A stretch of DNA of 64,000 bases from Methylobacillus methanolivorans (GCF_020531845.1 NZ_JAJAVF010000002.1:1-64000); one strand, 5' to 3'; shown: positions 54,622-63,910, counted from the stretch's first letter. Notes: a model not told the origin generated them from the letters alone. A program made the numbers and translations.

Positions 54622-55464
54622 ATGCATATTGTTAATAAGAAGTCCTGTATTAATGCTGTTCAAGCTGCACTTCTTGGTTTTGCTGGGATGATTGCTTTGC
54701 AGGCTCAAGCAGCTGATGAATTGAAAGTATGCGCTGGTAAGGATGAATTGCCTTACTCGAATGACAAACAACAAGGTTTTGAGAATGAAATTGCCAAGGT
54801 GATTGGCAAGGCGATGAATCGCAAGGTCTCATTTGTTTGGTGGTCTGATGCTCGCTACGCAGTTAGGGATTTTCTAGACAAGAAGCAGTGCGATGTTTTA
54901 TTGGGCTTGGATAAAGGCGATCCTAGGGTGCTGACTACCAAGACCTACTACAAATCTGGCTATGTGTTTGTGACACGCAAGGACAGAGAGATTGATATTC
55001 ACTCCTGGGATCATCCATATCTCAAGGAGCGTAACTTCCGACTCGGTTTTCTTCCCGATAGTCCAGCTAAGAACATGATGCTTGAGATTGGTCGTTTTGA
55101 CGACATGTTCGACTATCTAACCGAACTGACAGATTTCAAATCCACCCGTAATCGCTACATCAAGATTGATGAGCGCAAGTTGGTGGATGATGTGGTTGCT
55201 ATGCGCTTGCATGCTGCAGCGCTGTGGGCACCTAGTGTGGCCAAGTATGTGGCGGAATCTACAACGCCATTGAATATGGTCTTGATTGAAGACAATGCCA
55301 AGCGTGCCAATGGCAGCAAGATTCCAATGCAGTATGAAACGGTGATGGGTGTAAGGCTTGGGGATGAGGCTTTAAAAGCTGAGTTGGACAAGGCTATTAC
55401 GTCTAGTCAGAAAGAGATTAATGCGGTTCTTGAAAAAGAGCACATTCCTCTTTTGCCGATCTAG
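54622..55464 (+). CDS. mxaJ: MxaJ, periplasmic solute-binding-like protein of the methanol dehydrogenase locus
   Basis: 280 residues; signal peptide ending in QAQAA (about residue 31), then an extracellular solute-binding-protein-like fold (family 3 type): KVCAGKDELPYSN and GFENEIAKVIGKAM in the N-terminal lobe. It is required for assembly of active methanol dehydrogenase; a chaperone or co-subunit role has been proposed. It lies between mxaF and mxaG, the standard position. A 5' hairpin separates it from mxaF and would let it be made at lower level. Confidence 0.96.
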   Translation: MHIVNKKSCINAVQAALLGFAGMIALQAQAADELKVCAGKDELPYSNDKQQGFENEIAKVIGKAMNRKVSFVWWSDARYAVRDFLDKKQCDVLLGLDKGDPRVLTTKTYYKSGYVFVTRKDREIDIHSWDHPYLKERNFRLGFLPDSPAKNMMLEIGRFDDMFDYLTELTDFKSTRNRYIKIDERKLVDDVVAMRLHAAALWAPSVAKYVAESTTPLNMVLIEDNAKRANGSKIPMQYETVMGVRLGDEALKAELDKAITSSQKEINAVLEKEHIPLLPI

Positions 55465-55491
55465 TTTTTTTGTGTAACTCCGGGGTAGTAA

Positions 55492-55986
55492 ATGTTTAAA
55501 AAATTAGCAGTTGCAGGTGGTTTGAGTGTGTTTTTGGCATCAGGATTTGCGTTGATGCCTGCGCAGGCAGATCTGGATTTCCGCGGCACCGTTTCTGGTG
55601 AGCCTTTGGATTTTACCGGTGAGGAAGAAAGTCCTCAGTTCAAGGAGTTCAAGAACACTGGTATTAATCCATACAACGGTAACCAGGAAGCTTTGAATAA
55701 GGGCTATGTGATCTTCGCTACCGCATGTTCTGGTTGCCATGGTCACTTGGCTGAAGGCAAGTTGGGTCCTGCGTTGAGCGATGACTACTGGACATACCCA
55801 ACCAACCTCGAAGACAAGGGTTTGTTTGAGACTATTTACGGCGGTGCAGCCGGTCAAATGGGTCCTCAACAAGGCTTGCTAGAGCCAGATGAAATTCTGC
55901 ATGTGATGAGCTGGGTACGTGCTTTGCAAACTGAGCCAGAAAAGGCGAAGAAAGCAGTCGATACTTTTGAGCATCGCAACGGGTAA
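55492..55986 (+). CDS. mxaG: Cytochrome cL, electron acceptor of methanol dehydrogenase
   Basis: 164 residues. Signal peptide ending in AQA (residues 24-26), then a c-type cytochrome with heme site CSGCH (Cys79, Cys82, His83). The following GKLGPALSDDYWTYP is typical of cL. Met123 (GQMGP) or a nearby residue may serve as the sixth ligand; this cannot be settled from sequence. It takes electrons from the MxaF PQQ and passes them to a smaller cytochrome cH, not encoded in this window. Confidence 0.97.
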   Translation: MFKKLAVAGGLSVFLASGFALMPAQADLDFRGTVSGEPLDFTGEEESPQFKEFKNTGINPYNGNQEALNKGYVIFATACSGCHGHLAEGKLGPALSDDYWTYPTNLEDKGLFETIYGGAAGQMGPQQGLLEPDEILHVMSWVRALQTEPEKAKKAVDTFEHRNG

Positions 55987-56011
55987 TTGCAATTAGTCGT
56001 GTATTAGGAAT

Positions 56012-56060
56012 TCTACCGGGATGCTGACTGGTGGCACCGGTAGATAAGTAGTACCACCAG
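56012..56060 (+). promoter_or_regulatory. Candidate H-type pseudoknot upstream of mxaI
   Basis: TCTACCGG (56012-56019) pairs with CCGGTAGA (56037-56044), 8 bp. CTGGTGG (56028-56034) pairs with CCACCAG (56054-56060), 7 bp. The order A-B-A'-B', with loops of 8, 2 and 9 nt, is sterically suited to an H-type pseudoknot. It ends 24 bases before the mxaI ATG, close to the Shine-Dalgarno AAGGAG. Confidence 0.6.
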
Positions 56061-56084
56061 CAACCATAACACAAGGAGATATCA

Positions 56085-56360
56085 ATGAAACGCGTTTTGA
56101 CATTAGTAGCAACCGTAGGTGCGATGGTTGCCTCTGGCCTTGCTTTTGCATATGACGGCCAAACCTGTAAAGAAGCTGGCAACTGCTGGGAAGCTAAGCC
56201 TGGCTATCCTGAAAAGATTGCTGGTTCCAAGTACGATCCTAAGCACGATGCTGCTGAACTCAGCAAGCAAGAAGCTGCTATCAAGGCAATTGATGAGCGC
56301 AATGCAAAGCGTATTGCCAATGCAAAGGCAACTGGCAGTTTCAAGTTTGACGTGAAGTAA
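56085..56360 (+). CDS. mxaI: Methanol dehydrogenase small subunit
   Basis: 91 residues. The signal peptide ends AFA (residue 22); the mature 69-residue chain begins YDGQTCKEAGNCW, with two cysteines (Cys28, Cys34) forming the known disulfide loop. A long Lys-rich helix (ELSKQEAAIKAIDERNAKRIANAK, part: KQEAAIKAIDERNAKRIA) wraps MxaF in the alpha2-beta2 enzyme. The subunit is unique to MxaF-type enzymes. An excellent AAGGAG ribosome-binding site and a strong terminator flank it. Confidence 0.98.
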   Translation: MKRVLTLVATVGAMVASGLAFAYDGQTCKEAGNCWEAKPGYPEKIAGSKYDPKHDAAELSKQEAAIKAIDERNAKRIANAKATGSFKFDVK

Positions 56361-56375
56361 GCTTGTGATATGTCG

Positions 56376-56410
56376 AAGGCTGATGTTCGGATACGGACAT
56401 CAGCCTTTTT
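56376..56410 (+). terminator. Intrinsic terminator after mxaI
   Basis: AAGGCTGATGT (56376-56386) pairs with ACATCAGCCTT (56397-56407), followed by T's. It separates the highly expressed mxaFJGI from the accessory genes mxaRSACKLD. Confidence 0.92.
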
Positions 56411-56498
56411 ACTCATAAGAGCGATATGGTGATTTATTTCAATGACATTTTCTTAAGTGCCATTCAAATAAAATCTTCAGTCAGCAGGATGCAATAAG

Positions 56499-57518
56499 AT
56501 GCAAGAGCAAATAAATCTGAATGAGTGGCGTGAGCGTGCACTCTCATTTGAGCAATCTGCCAATAAGGTAGTGCTGGGACTGGAGAAACAGGTTCGGGCA
56601 CTGACAATTGCGATTTTCTCCCGCGGCCATGTCTTGCTGGAAGGGGATGTCGGGGTAGGTAAAACTACTTTGTTGAAAGCAGCTTCTCGCTTGCTTGGTG
56701 GGGCCTACCAGCGGATTGAGGGCGCTATCGACCTCATGCCTGGTGATTTTCTTTACCATGCTTATATTGACCAAAACGGTCAACCAGCTGTCGCACCTGG
56801 TCCATTATTGCGGCATGAAGAAAATCTTGCTGTATTTTTCTTCAATGAAATCAATCGTGCCCGCCCACAAGCACATTCTTTGTTACTAAGGCTAATGGCG
56901 GAACGTAGTGTCAATGCGTTCAACCGTGATTATTCTTTTCCTCATCTCACTGTGTTTGCTGACCGTAACGGCCTAGAGCGTGAAGAAACATTTGAGTTGC
57001 CTGCTGCTGCACGTGATCGTTTCTTTATGGAAGTCTCAGTGACTGCGCCTGAAGACAAAGCACTGCAGCGTGACTTGATGTTCAGCACACGCTTCCATGA
57101 TGCGGATGCTTTGATTGAGACCTTAGAGCCAGGCCTTGTGCCCTATGACAAGCTCAACGCAGTATCAGCGACGATTCAGGAAAATGTACGCGCCGAGTTG
57201 GCCTTGCAGGATTACGCTGTCAACATATGGCAGGCCTTACGTCATCCAGAACGTCTGGGCATCGAGATTGAAGATGTTGATATCACTCGCTTGGTGGCTG
57301 GCGGTGCTAGTCCTCGTGGCATGGCCATGTTGATGCGCGCAGCACGTACCCGTGCGTGGCTGGAGGGACGAGATTACCTTACTCCCGATGATATTCGTGC
57401 TGTTTTCCCTGAGACCGTGGGGCATCGTGTGTTCTTTACGCCCGCGTATGAATTGCGCCGTGAAGATATTGCCCCAGCATTGCTGAACGGCGTACTCAAC
57501 AAGATCCCTGCGCCTTAA
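56499..57518 (+). CDS. mxaR: MxaR, MoxR-type AAA+ ATPase
   Basis: 339 residues. Walker A GDVGVGKT at 49-56, Walker B region FFFNEINRA near 109-117, arginine-finger and sensor segments after it. MoxR ATPases act as chaperones with von Willebrand A partners; here MxaS, C and L are such partners. In Methylobacterium and Paracoccus this family is needed for active methanol dehydrogenase, probably for calcium insertion. First gene of the accessory operon; promoter not identified with confidence in the 90-base gap. Confidence 0.95.
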   Translation: MQEQINLNEWRERALSFEQSANKVVLGLEKQVRALTIAIFSRGHVLLEGDVGVGKTTLLKAASRLLGGAYQRIEGAIDLMPGDFLYHAYIDQNGQPAVAPGPLLRHEENLAVFFFNEINRARPQAHSLLLRLMAERSVNAFNRDYSFPHLTVFADRNGLEREETFELPAAARDRFFMEVSVTAPEDKALQRDLMFSTRFHDADALIETLEPGLVPYDKLNAVSATIQENVRAELALQDYAVNIWQALRHPERLGIEIEDVDITRLVAGGASPRGMAMLMRAARTRAWLEGRDYLTPDDIRAVFPETVGHRVFFTPAYELRREDIAPALLNGVLNKIPAP

Positions 57519-57549
57519 GTGGGACAGGCCCTGACAGGCAAGCATTATT

Positions 57550-58413
57550 TTGGCAAGTTTTACACCCCAGGAATTTTATTATCACCTGCGTTGGCGTGCT
57601 CGCGGTGCCCAGCCGGGCGCGCATGCAACACGTACGCCAGGTAGCGGCACAGACTTTGCCGGACATGTCCCCTTCATGGATAACCCTGACCCACGTCGCT
57701 TGGATCTGCGTGCAAGCCTGAGAGTGATCCCGCGACGTTACGTGGTGCGATCTTTCTTTGAGCGTGGTGCAATCGTTGTATATGCCTTGCTGGATATGTC
57801 GGCCTCTATGCGTTTTGCTGGCAACGCGGAAAAAAAGCGGTTGCTCGCCGATATTGCGGCAGCAATTGCATGGTCTAGCACGCGTCATGGTGATGCTTTT
57901 TCGCTATTGGCCTGTGATGATGTCGTCAGGCAAGATTTATTTACGCCGCCATCTTCCCGGCGTGGCTTGGCGCACGAATTGCACCAAAAAATATTACATG
58001 CCCACATCCGTCCGCAATCGGGCGCCAAAGGCTTGCCAAAAGCTATTGAGCAGGTGCGTCCAAGCCGCTCTCTGGTGTTCCTGATTTCAGATTTTCACCT
58101 GGATGAAGCGTTGTTGAGTAATACCTTGTCCAGCTTCTCCACCCATGATGTTGTGCCATTGGTGCTTTGGGATAGCAGTGAATATCGTGACCTTCCCGAG
58201 TGGGGGTGGGCTCGTGTTCGCGATATGGAGGGTGGTGGTGATCGGTCCATATTCCTGCGTCGTAGCCTTAAGCGTGAAATTGAGCAACGCTACCTTACCC
58301 GCAAGGATGAACTCAAGAGGTTGTGTCGGCAATACGGCGCCCGCGCACCATTTTTCATTGAAGATAAGTTTGATGCTGGCTTGCTGACGCGTCATCTTTT
58401 GGAGGCTAGTTAA
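57550..58413 (+). CDS. mxaS: MxaS, DUF58/vWA-like protein
   Basis: 287 residues, TTG start. The next in-frame ATG is about 40 codons in and would remove conserved N-terminal sequence. DUF58 pattern: FYYHLRWRARGAQPGAH near the N-terminus, DPRRLDLRASL, and a MIDAS-like DMSAS in VVYALLDMSASMRF. RSLVFLISDFHLDEAL is the second vWA strand. No signal peptide, so it is cytoplasmic. Probable partner of MxaR in maturation. Its stop TAA overlaps the mxaA ATG by one base. Confidence 0.9.
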   Translation: MASFTPQEFYYHLRWRARGAQPGAHATRTPGSGTDFAGHVPFMDNPDPRRLDLRASLRVIPRRYVVRSFFERGAIVVYALLDMSASMRFAGNAEKKRLLADIAAAIAWSSTRHGDAFSLLACDDVVRQDLFTPPSSRRGLAHELHQKILHAHIRPQSGAKGLPKAIEQVRPSRSLVFLISDFHLDEALLSNTLSSFSTHDVVPLVLWDSSEYRDLPEWGWARVRDMEGGGDRSIFLRRSLKREIEQRYLTRKDELKRLCRQYGARAPFFIEDKFDAGLLTRHLLEAS

Positions 58414-59285
58414 TGAGACATGTATTGTTGTCTTTGCTATTGCTGAGCTTGCCTGCTTTTGCTGCCGAGAAAAGCATTAATGCCCAGTCTTTCATCCGCG
58501 ATATTGGTTATCGCGTAGGGGATGTGGTTGAGCAGCGAGTAGAAGTCATCGTGCCCGCGGGATTCGAGCTTGATGAGAGTTCTCTGCCCAAGCGTCTGGG
58601 AGCTGGTGCTCATATTGAGCTGCGGGATGTCACACATCAAACCGAGCGAGTCAGCAAGGGTATGAAGCATACTTTCCTATTTGATTGGCAAGTGTTCCGC
58701 ACCTTGCGCGATGTGCGGCCTATCCCTTTACGTGCGCTGGATTTGCAGTTCCGTCAGGGCAGTGAAATCTTGGTGGCCCGCTTGCAACCTGCAGAAATCC
58801 TGATGGCACCAATGTTGCCGACGATGCTGACCAAGGAGCAGGCAACGCCGCGCGAAGCTATTGAGCCTCAAATTCAGCCATTGCAGCCTATCCTCCAGCA
58901 ATTGGCTTGGTCCATTGTGGGGTTGCTGGTAGCTGTTTTATATTTTGCGTGGCGTTTCGATTGCTTGCCGTTTAAAACACAACATGCGAGTCCTTTCCGC
59001 AAGGCGCAACGCGAAATTCGACGCCTGGGCAAGCAACAAGAGGCGTTGCCGCAATCTATGCGTATCTTGAGTCGTGCTTTCAATGATTATGCTAATACAG
59101 CTGTTACCCAGGAAGGCCTCAAGTATTTTTTTAGCCAACATCCTGAAACACAGCCATTACAAGCTGAAATAGAAAAATTCTTTCTCGCGACACAAGAGCT
59201 TTTTTTCGCCGGTAAGTCAGAGACAATCAGCAAGCCTGAAGTAGAGAAATTAGCACGTCAGTTGAGCCTGATGGAGACGCCGTGA
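58413..59285 (+). CDS. mxaA: MxaA, membrane-anchored periplasmic maturation protein
   Basis: 290 residues. Signal peptide (1-17, PAFAAE); a periplasmic domain rich in beta strands to about 160; one membrane helix (about 170-190, LAWSIVGLLVAVLYFAWRF); and a cytoplasmic C-terminal region with SRAFNDYANTAV. Mutants of this gene in other methylotrophs make methanol dehydrogenase lacking calcium. Its end overlaps mxaC by 4 bases. Identified by position and by this topology, since the sequence is weakly conserved. Confidence 0.88.
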   Translation: MRHVLLSLLLLSLPAFAAEKSINAQSFIRDIGYRVGDVVEQRVEVIVPAGFELDESSLPKRLGAGAHIELRDVTHQTERVSKGMKHTFLFDWQVFRTLRDVRPIPLRALDLQFRQGSEILVARLQPAEILMAPMLPTMLTKEQATPREAIEPQIQPLQPILQQLAWSIVGLLVAVLYFAWRFDCLPFKTQHASPFRKAQREIRRLGKQQEALPQSMRILSRAFNDYANTAVTQEGLKYFFSQHPETQPLQAEIEKFFLATQELFFAGKSETISKPEVEKLARQLSLMETP

Positions 59286-60283
59286 ACGAGTTCCTCCAGA
59301 ATGCGGGGGCTGGCTTGCATGCGCCAGGCTGGCTGCTATTGCTGCTTCTGGCCGTGATGCCCTTGCTCGTGCGCGGGCATGCTGCTTTTCCTTATCCATC
59401 CATTTCACGCCTACCCGAAGATGAGCTTTCGCTATGGATCGAACGCTTCTGGCGTTGGGCTGGAGCCTTGGCGATAGCTGCGATAGCGGTTGCATTGTCT
59501 GGGCCATACTGGGGTGAAAAACAGTTGGAAAAAGTCGGGCGCGGAGCGCACGTCATGATTGTTCTGGATCGTAGTGCCAGCATGAATGACAGCTTTGCTG
59601 ATTCTGCCAAGAATGATAGTGAATCAAAAATGTCGGCAGCCCGCCGCGTACTTCAATCGTTTGTGAACCAGAGCAGGGAAGATTTGCTTGGCATGGTTAC
59701 CTTTAGCACTTCTCCTATCTTGGTTGCCCCTTTGGGCGGTGACCGTGAAGCGGTGCTGGCGGCACTGCGTGCAACTGAAGCAGGTGGTATGGGCTTCACT
59801 GCTGTTGCGCGTGGTCTTGGCATGGCGCTGGATTATTTTGAGGGGCGTCCGGTGACCGGTGCTCGTGCCATCTTGCTGGTGTCTGATGGTGGCGCGCATT
59901 TGGATGTGAAAACGCAAGATACCTTGCGTGAAATGTTTCACCGCCAAGGAGCCTCTCTTTACTGGGTGTATCTGCGTTCAGCGAATGGCGTAAGCATCAA
60001 GAGCGCGCCTGAAGATGAAGATCTTGATGCTTACCCAGAACACCAGCTACATGATTACTTCAAGTCCTTGGGCGTGAACTACCATATTTATGAAGCAGAG
60101 AGTCCTAAAGCGGTGGAAGAGGCTTTGGCTGATATTGCAGAGTTGAAGAACCAGCCTGTGAAGTATTACGAAGCGGCTGCGCGCCAGGATTTGAGTTGGA
60201 TATTTTATTTATTGTCGCTGTTGTGTGTTGCAGCTTTATTCGCCCTACACCTGACGGAGGTTAAGAGATGGCGCGCCGTTTAA
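59282..60283 (+). CDS. mxaC: MxaC, von Willebrand factor A-domain protein
   Basis: 333 residues. Two N-terminal membrane helices (about 16-33 and 59-77), a vWA domain with MIDAS motif DRSAS in VMIVLDRSASMN (near residue 97), GARAILLVSDGGAHLD, and a C-terminal helix (about 306-328). The MIDAS binds a divalent cation, fitting a role in calcium supply. BatA/BatB-like topology. Overlaps mxaA and mxaK. Confidence 0.93.
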   Translation: MNEFLQNAGAGLHAPGWLLLLLLAVMPLLVRGHAAFPYPSISRLPEDELSLWIERFWRWAGALAIAAIAVALSGPYWGEKQLEKVGRGAHVMIVLDRSASMNDSFADSAKNDSESKMSAARRVLQSFVNQSREDLLGMVTFSTSPILVAPLGGDREAVLAALRATEAGGMGFTAVARGLGMALDYFEGRPVTGARAILLVSDGGAHLDVKTQDTLREMFHRQGASLYWVYLRSANGVSIKSAPEDEDLDAYPEHQLHDYFKSLGVNYHIYEAESPKAVEEALADIAELKNQPVKYYEAAARQDLSWIFYLLSLLCVAALFALHLTEVKRWRAV

Positions 60284-60840
60284 GGTTGTTTCCCTGGATG
60301 TTGCTTTTACTGGTATTGGCTATTGCAGGTCTCATCTGGAGTGGTGTGAGTTTGTATCGTGCCAGCGTTTACAACCACAAGCTTGAAGCCGGGCAATTGC
60401 AGGGGGGGCAGTCCGCCAGGGAGTTGTTTGCAGATGCTGCATTGCTGGCTGAGCAGGGCCAGACAGAGAAGGCCCTGGAGTTATATATTGAGGCAGCAGC
60501 CAAGGGAGATGACGCGTTGCGCAAGGCGGCTTACTTCAACTCTGGCAACCTGTACCTCGCCCAAAGTGTTGATATCCTTGAAAGTGAAGGCTATGTATCT
60601 TGGGATAAGGTGGGCCCGTTAATGTCGCTGTGCAAGGAAAACTATAGCAAAGCCTTGCTGATTGACCCTGAGTGGATTGAGGCTAAATACAATCTGGAGC
60701 TTGCCTTGCGGCTATCGCCTACGTTTGCTGGCGTCAAGACACCCAGCCGCTACAACGAGGATGATGACGAAGTGAAGGAAGACGAAAAGCGCCCTGATGG
60801 TTGGCCTTCGATTCCTGGTTTTCCTAGAGGGATGCCTTGA
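60268..60840 (+). CDS. mxaK: MxaK, membrane-anchored TPR-like protein
   Basis: 190 residues: one N-terminal membrane helix (about 10-29), then a periplasmic helical part with TPR-like spacing (ARELFADAALLAEQGQTEKALELYIEAA, part: AALLAEQGQTEKALELYIEA). A charged C-terminal tail (YNEDDDEVKEDEKRPDGW) ends in a proline-rich tip. BatC/TPR-type partner of the vWA proteins encoded on either side. Overlaps mxaC by 16 bases and mxaL by 4. Confidence 0.85.
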   Translation: MARRLRLFPWMLLLLVLAIAGLIWSGVSLYRASVYNHKLEAGQLQGGQSARELFADAALLAEQGQTEKALELYIEAAAKGDDALRKAAYFNSGNLYLAQSVDILESEGYVSWDKVGPLMSLCKENYSKALLIDPEWIEAKYNLELALRLSPTFAGVKTPSRYNEDDDEVKEDEKRPDGWPSIPGFPRGMP

Positions 60841-61868
60841 TTTTGCAGCACTGGAAATTATCTCGCCTAGATTTGCGAGGCCGCATGATGCTGGCCAGCG
60901 TGATATTGCTGTCCGTTACCATGTTAAGCCCGCATGCGACCTTGCCACGCCGTGTGTTTGACTGGTTTTTTGTGCTCGACATCACGCAAAGCATGAATGT
61001 GCGTGATTACACGCTAGATGGTAAAAGTATCAGTCGACTGGAATTATCCAAAAAAGCCATGCGTGAGGCTCTGCGCGATCTGCCTTGTGGCTCAACTGTG
61101 GCACTGGGTATGTTCACCGAGCGCGGTGCGCAAAATATTGTGCGCCCACTTGAGGTCTGCGCGCACTTCTCGGCATTGGATCAGACCATAGACCATATGG
61201 ATTGGCGCATGGCCTGGGCAGCTGACTCATTCATCACCCACGGGGTGTTAAGTGGCATTGAGCTGTCTGCCAAGTTGGGGCCGGATGTTCACTTGGCATT
61301 TTTCACCGATGGACATCAAGCACCGCCATCCAACCCTGATTACCTGCCCAAGTTCGAAGGCAAACCGGGAGAAGTAGGAGGTATTCTTGTCGGCACAGGA
61401 AAAGAGGAGCTCAGCAGGATTCCTAAGTTGGATGAGCATGACAATATCATTGGTTACTGGGAGCTAGAAGAGGTAATGCGATTTGCTACCTTTGGCATGT
61501 TCACTTCAAAGTCTGTGCATGAAATGGAAAAAGACATGGAGGTCGAAGAGGATGATGACGGCCTTAACCGCCGTAATGCCTCTCATGGACGCAATCCCGC
61601 AGAAGATACCAAAGCGAATTTGTCCGGCCTGAATGAAAAAGAGTTGAAACAATTGGCTGAGACCACAGGTCTGAAATACAAGCGCCTGGATTCTCCTCAT
61701 GGATTCGCTAGTGATGCGACAGCGACCAGTATGGCGACTTGGCGCTCTGGTAAAACTGATTTAAGGCCCTGGTTTGCCTTGCCTGCATTGTTATTGATTC
61801 TGGCATTCTTTATGCCACCAAGATTTTTTGATTTCGTTCAACAACATTTGAGGTTTAAAAAGAGATGA
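60837..61868 (+). CDS. mxaL: MxaL, von Willebrand factor A-domain protein
   Basis: 343 residues, TTG start overlapping the mxaK stop (TTGA). One N-terminal membrane helix (about 16-32), a vWA domain with FFVLDITQSMN, and a C-terminal helix (about 308-322). The MIDAS reads DITQS where the consensus is DxSxS, so the first Ser is Thr; metal binding may still occur. An acidic stretch (EKDMEVEEDDDG) lies near residues 225-236. Partner of MxaC. Confidence 0.9.
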   Translation: MILQHWKLSRLDLRGRMMLASVILLSVTMLSPHATLPRRVFDWFFVLDITQSMNVRDYTLDGKSISRLELSKKAMREALRDLPCGSTVALGMFTERGAQNIVRPLEVCAHFSALDQTIDHMDWRMAWAADSFITHGVLSGIELSAKLGPDVHLAFFTDGHQAPPSNPDYLPKFEGKPGEVGGILVGTGKEELSRIPKLDEHDNIIGYWELEEVMRFATFGMFTSKSVHEMEKDMEVEEDDDGLNRRNASHGRNPAEDTKANLSGLNEKELKQLAETTGLKYKRLDSPHGFASDATATSMATWRSGKTDLRPWFALPALLLILAFFMPPRFFDFVQQHLRFKKR

Positions 61869-62368
61869 AGTTACTTATTGCTGTACTCAGCCTTGCCATT
61901 GCGGCACCTGCGTTTGCACATGGCCCTACGCCCCGCAAAACGGATGAAGCTGTTGTGGTGAAGGCGGCTCCAGATGCCGTATGGGCCAAGATTGCCGAGC
62001 CTTGTGGCATTGCTAAATGGCATCCTGAAGTTAAGGCCTGCGAGGTTGTCGATGACAAAACATCCAACATTACGCTGAAGAATGGCGGCAAGATTCAGCA
62101 GCAGGTGGATGAGTTGGATGTAGCAAATAAGACATTGAACTACCGTCTCGGTGGTGAAATTGCCCTGGAAGCCTTGCCTGTGAGTTCCCTGACAGGCCGT
62201 ATCAAGGTTGACGCAGACGGTAGCAACGCTAAAGTAAGCTGGATGGCGCGATTCTACCGTTTTGATACTGGTAATGAGCCACCTGAAGGTCAGGACGACG
62301 AAACTGCACAAAACGCAGTGGATAGCTTCATCAAGGCTGGTCTTGCTGGCTTGGAGTCCGGCAAGTAA
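61865..62368 (+). CDS. mxaD: MxaD, periplasmic START/SRPBCC-fold protein
   Basis: 167 residues. Signal peptide ending AFA (about 18); the mature part is a polyketide-cyclase/START-like fold (VVKAAPDAVWAKIAEPCGIAKWHPEV, part: APDAVWAKIAEP). In Methylobacterium MxaD helps the interaction of methanol dehydrogenase with cytochrome cL. Overlaps mxaL by 4 bases and closes the operon before a terminator. Confidence 0.93.
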   Translation: MKLLIAVLSLAIAAPAFAHGPTPRKTDEAVVVKAAPDAVWAKIAEPCGIAKWHPEVKACEVVDDKTSNITLKNGGKIQQQVDELDVANKTLNYRLGGEIALEALPVSSLTGRIKVDADGSNAKVSWMARFYRFDTGNEPPEGQDDETAQNAVDSFIKAGLAGLESGK

Positions 62369-62395
62369 ATCGCGATTTATCTGACACCAGATAGA

Positions 62396-62426
62396 AAAAA
62401 GGGCAGGTGACACACCTGCCCTTTTT
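62396..62426. terminator. Bidirectional intrinsic terminator
   Basis: AAAAAGGGCAGGTG-ACA-CACCTGCCCTTTTT. It ends the mxa operon and, on the minus strand, the decarboxylase gene. Confidence 0.93.
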
Positions 62427-62443
62427 ATTGGGTGACACTTTTG

Positions 62444-63910
62444 TCAGGAGGTTAGTAGTTCATCCCCAATCTGCTGGATATGCCGTAATAACTCCGCCTG
62501 ATGCAAGGCTTGCGTATAAGGGTTCATGAGGGTGCACCGGAGCCAAGTATTTCCATCAATGCTGACTTGGCTTAAATGAAATAACCCTCGGTGCAAGAGT
62601 GATTGGCGAATGTTTGCTTGAAGTTCATTAAGTGCGCCTTGCGCTAATGGTTGGTTGCCAAGATAACGGAAGCAGATGATATTGGTTTCCGGAGGCATGA
62701 GGAGCTCAAACCCTGCGGTCTGGGTTACCAAGCTCGCAAACTGCTCCGTCAGTAAGAAGACATGCTCGATGAGCTTGGCTAACCCTTGTCGACCATAAAG
62801 CTTGAAAGCCACTAATAATTGCAGGCCCATCATGCGCTTTGTGCATTCCAGCGTCCTGGCGCTGATATTGAAGTCTTGAATTTCTCTATCATCCTCTTGA
62901 TGAAATAGGTAAGAGGCATCCTGAGAAAATGCGCGATAGCTACTTGCCTTGTTACGGAAAAGCACGGCAGAGAGCGTGGCGGGCATGTAGAGCAATTTGT
63001 GTGCATCCCAAGTGACAGAGTCTGCTAGCGCAATCCCTTCCAGTTTTGGGCCATGGTGTGTTGATAGTAGCGCGGAAGCACCATGTGCAGCATCAATATG
63101 TAGCCATAGACCCTGTGTGCGGCAGTATTCGCCTATGGCTTGCAAAGGGTCGATGCTACCTGTCGCCGTGCAGCCCGCTGTTGCGACCACAGCCATGACA
63201 TATTCATCTCGAGTGATGCACGCTTGGTGAGCTTGTCTTAATGCCTCAATCGACATCCTGCCTTTGGCATCCACTTCAACAGCAATGACTGCCTCCGTCC
63301 CCAGTCCCATCATCCCCGCTGCACGGCTGATGGAGTAATGGGACATTGCTGAGGTGAGGATGCGCAATTGCCCTCTGACAGTCGTGATGCCTTTATCCCA
63401 TATGTGTGGGGCTATGGTATGTCGTGCTGCAAGCAAAGCAGTGAGGTTGGCTTGGCTTCCTCCCGAGGTGAACACGCCTGCTCCATGCGTCCAGCCTATC
63501 ATGGTACTTAGCCAGCGGATAAGCTGGCGTTCAATCAACGTGGCAGCTGGGCCGGTTTCATAGACCGCCATTGCCTGGTTGCTGAATGATGCGACCAAGT
63601 CGGCAAGAGCCGCGAAGGGTAGTGGCGGTGCTGCTTGATGCGCCATGCTATGCGGGTGATGCATGGCCAGTTGCCGAGGTAAAATTTCTTGCTGTAGCCA
63701 AGTAGACAGCTGACTGGGGTCAAGCACTGGATGCTCTGGCATCTCTTGTTCCCATGCCTGCTCAGCATCTAGTGGGGGTTGCCATTGAATCAAGCTAGCA
63801 TTGCCTTGTAATTCAAGCGCTAGTTGTTCTGCAAGTGCATCAATCAATGCATGGCCACTGGCCCTGAACTGCTCAGTATCAAACAAGTGATTAAGTTCTG
63901 AGGCGGTCAT
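62444..63910 (-). CDS. PLP-dependent group II amino-acid decarboxylase
   Basis: 488 residues of the aromatic-amino-acid/glutamate/diaminobutyrate decarboxylase fold. The PLP lysine is Lys305 in [20 protein letters not shown] (about 270-277) supplies the Asp that contacts the PLP ring nitrogen, and [15 protein letters not shown] binds the phosphate. N- and C-terminal subdomains are complete. The substrate (tyrosine, DOPA, tryptophan, diaminobutyrate) cannot be fixed from sequence. ATG overlaps the stop of the upstream oxygenase gene in ATGA, implying translational coupling. Confidence 0.9.
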   Translation of the reverse strand: MTASELNHLFDTEQFRASGHALIDALAEQLALELQGNASLIQWQPPLDAEQAWEQEMPEHPVLDPSQLSTWLQQEILPRQLAMHHPHSMAHQAAPPLPFAALADLVASFSNQAMAVYETGPAATLIERQLIRWLSTMIGWTHGAGVFTSGGSQANLTALLAARHTIAPHIWDKGITTVRGQLRILTSAMSHYSISRAAGMMGLGTEAVIAVEVDAKGRMSIEALRQAHQACITRDEYVMAVVATAGCTATGSIDPLQAIGEYCRTQGLWLHIDAAHGASALLSTHHGPKLEGIALADSVTWDAHKLLYMPATLSAVLFRNKASSYRAFSQDASYLFHQEDDREIQDFNISARTLECTKRMMGLQLLVAFKLYGRQGLAKLIEHVFLLTEQFASLVTQTAGFELLMPPETNIICFRYLGNQPLAQGALNELQANIRQSLLHRGLFHLSQVSIDGNTWLRCTLMNPYTQALHQAELLRHIQQIGDELLTS

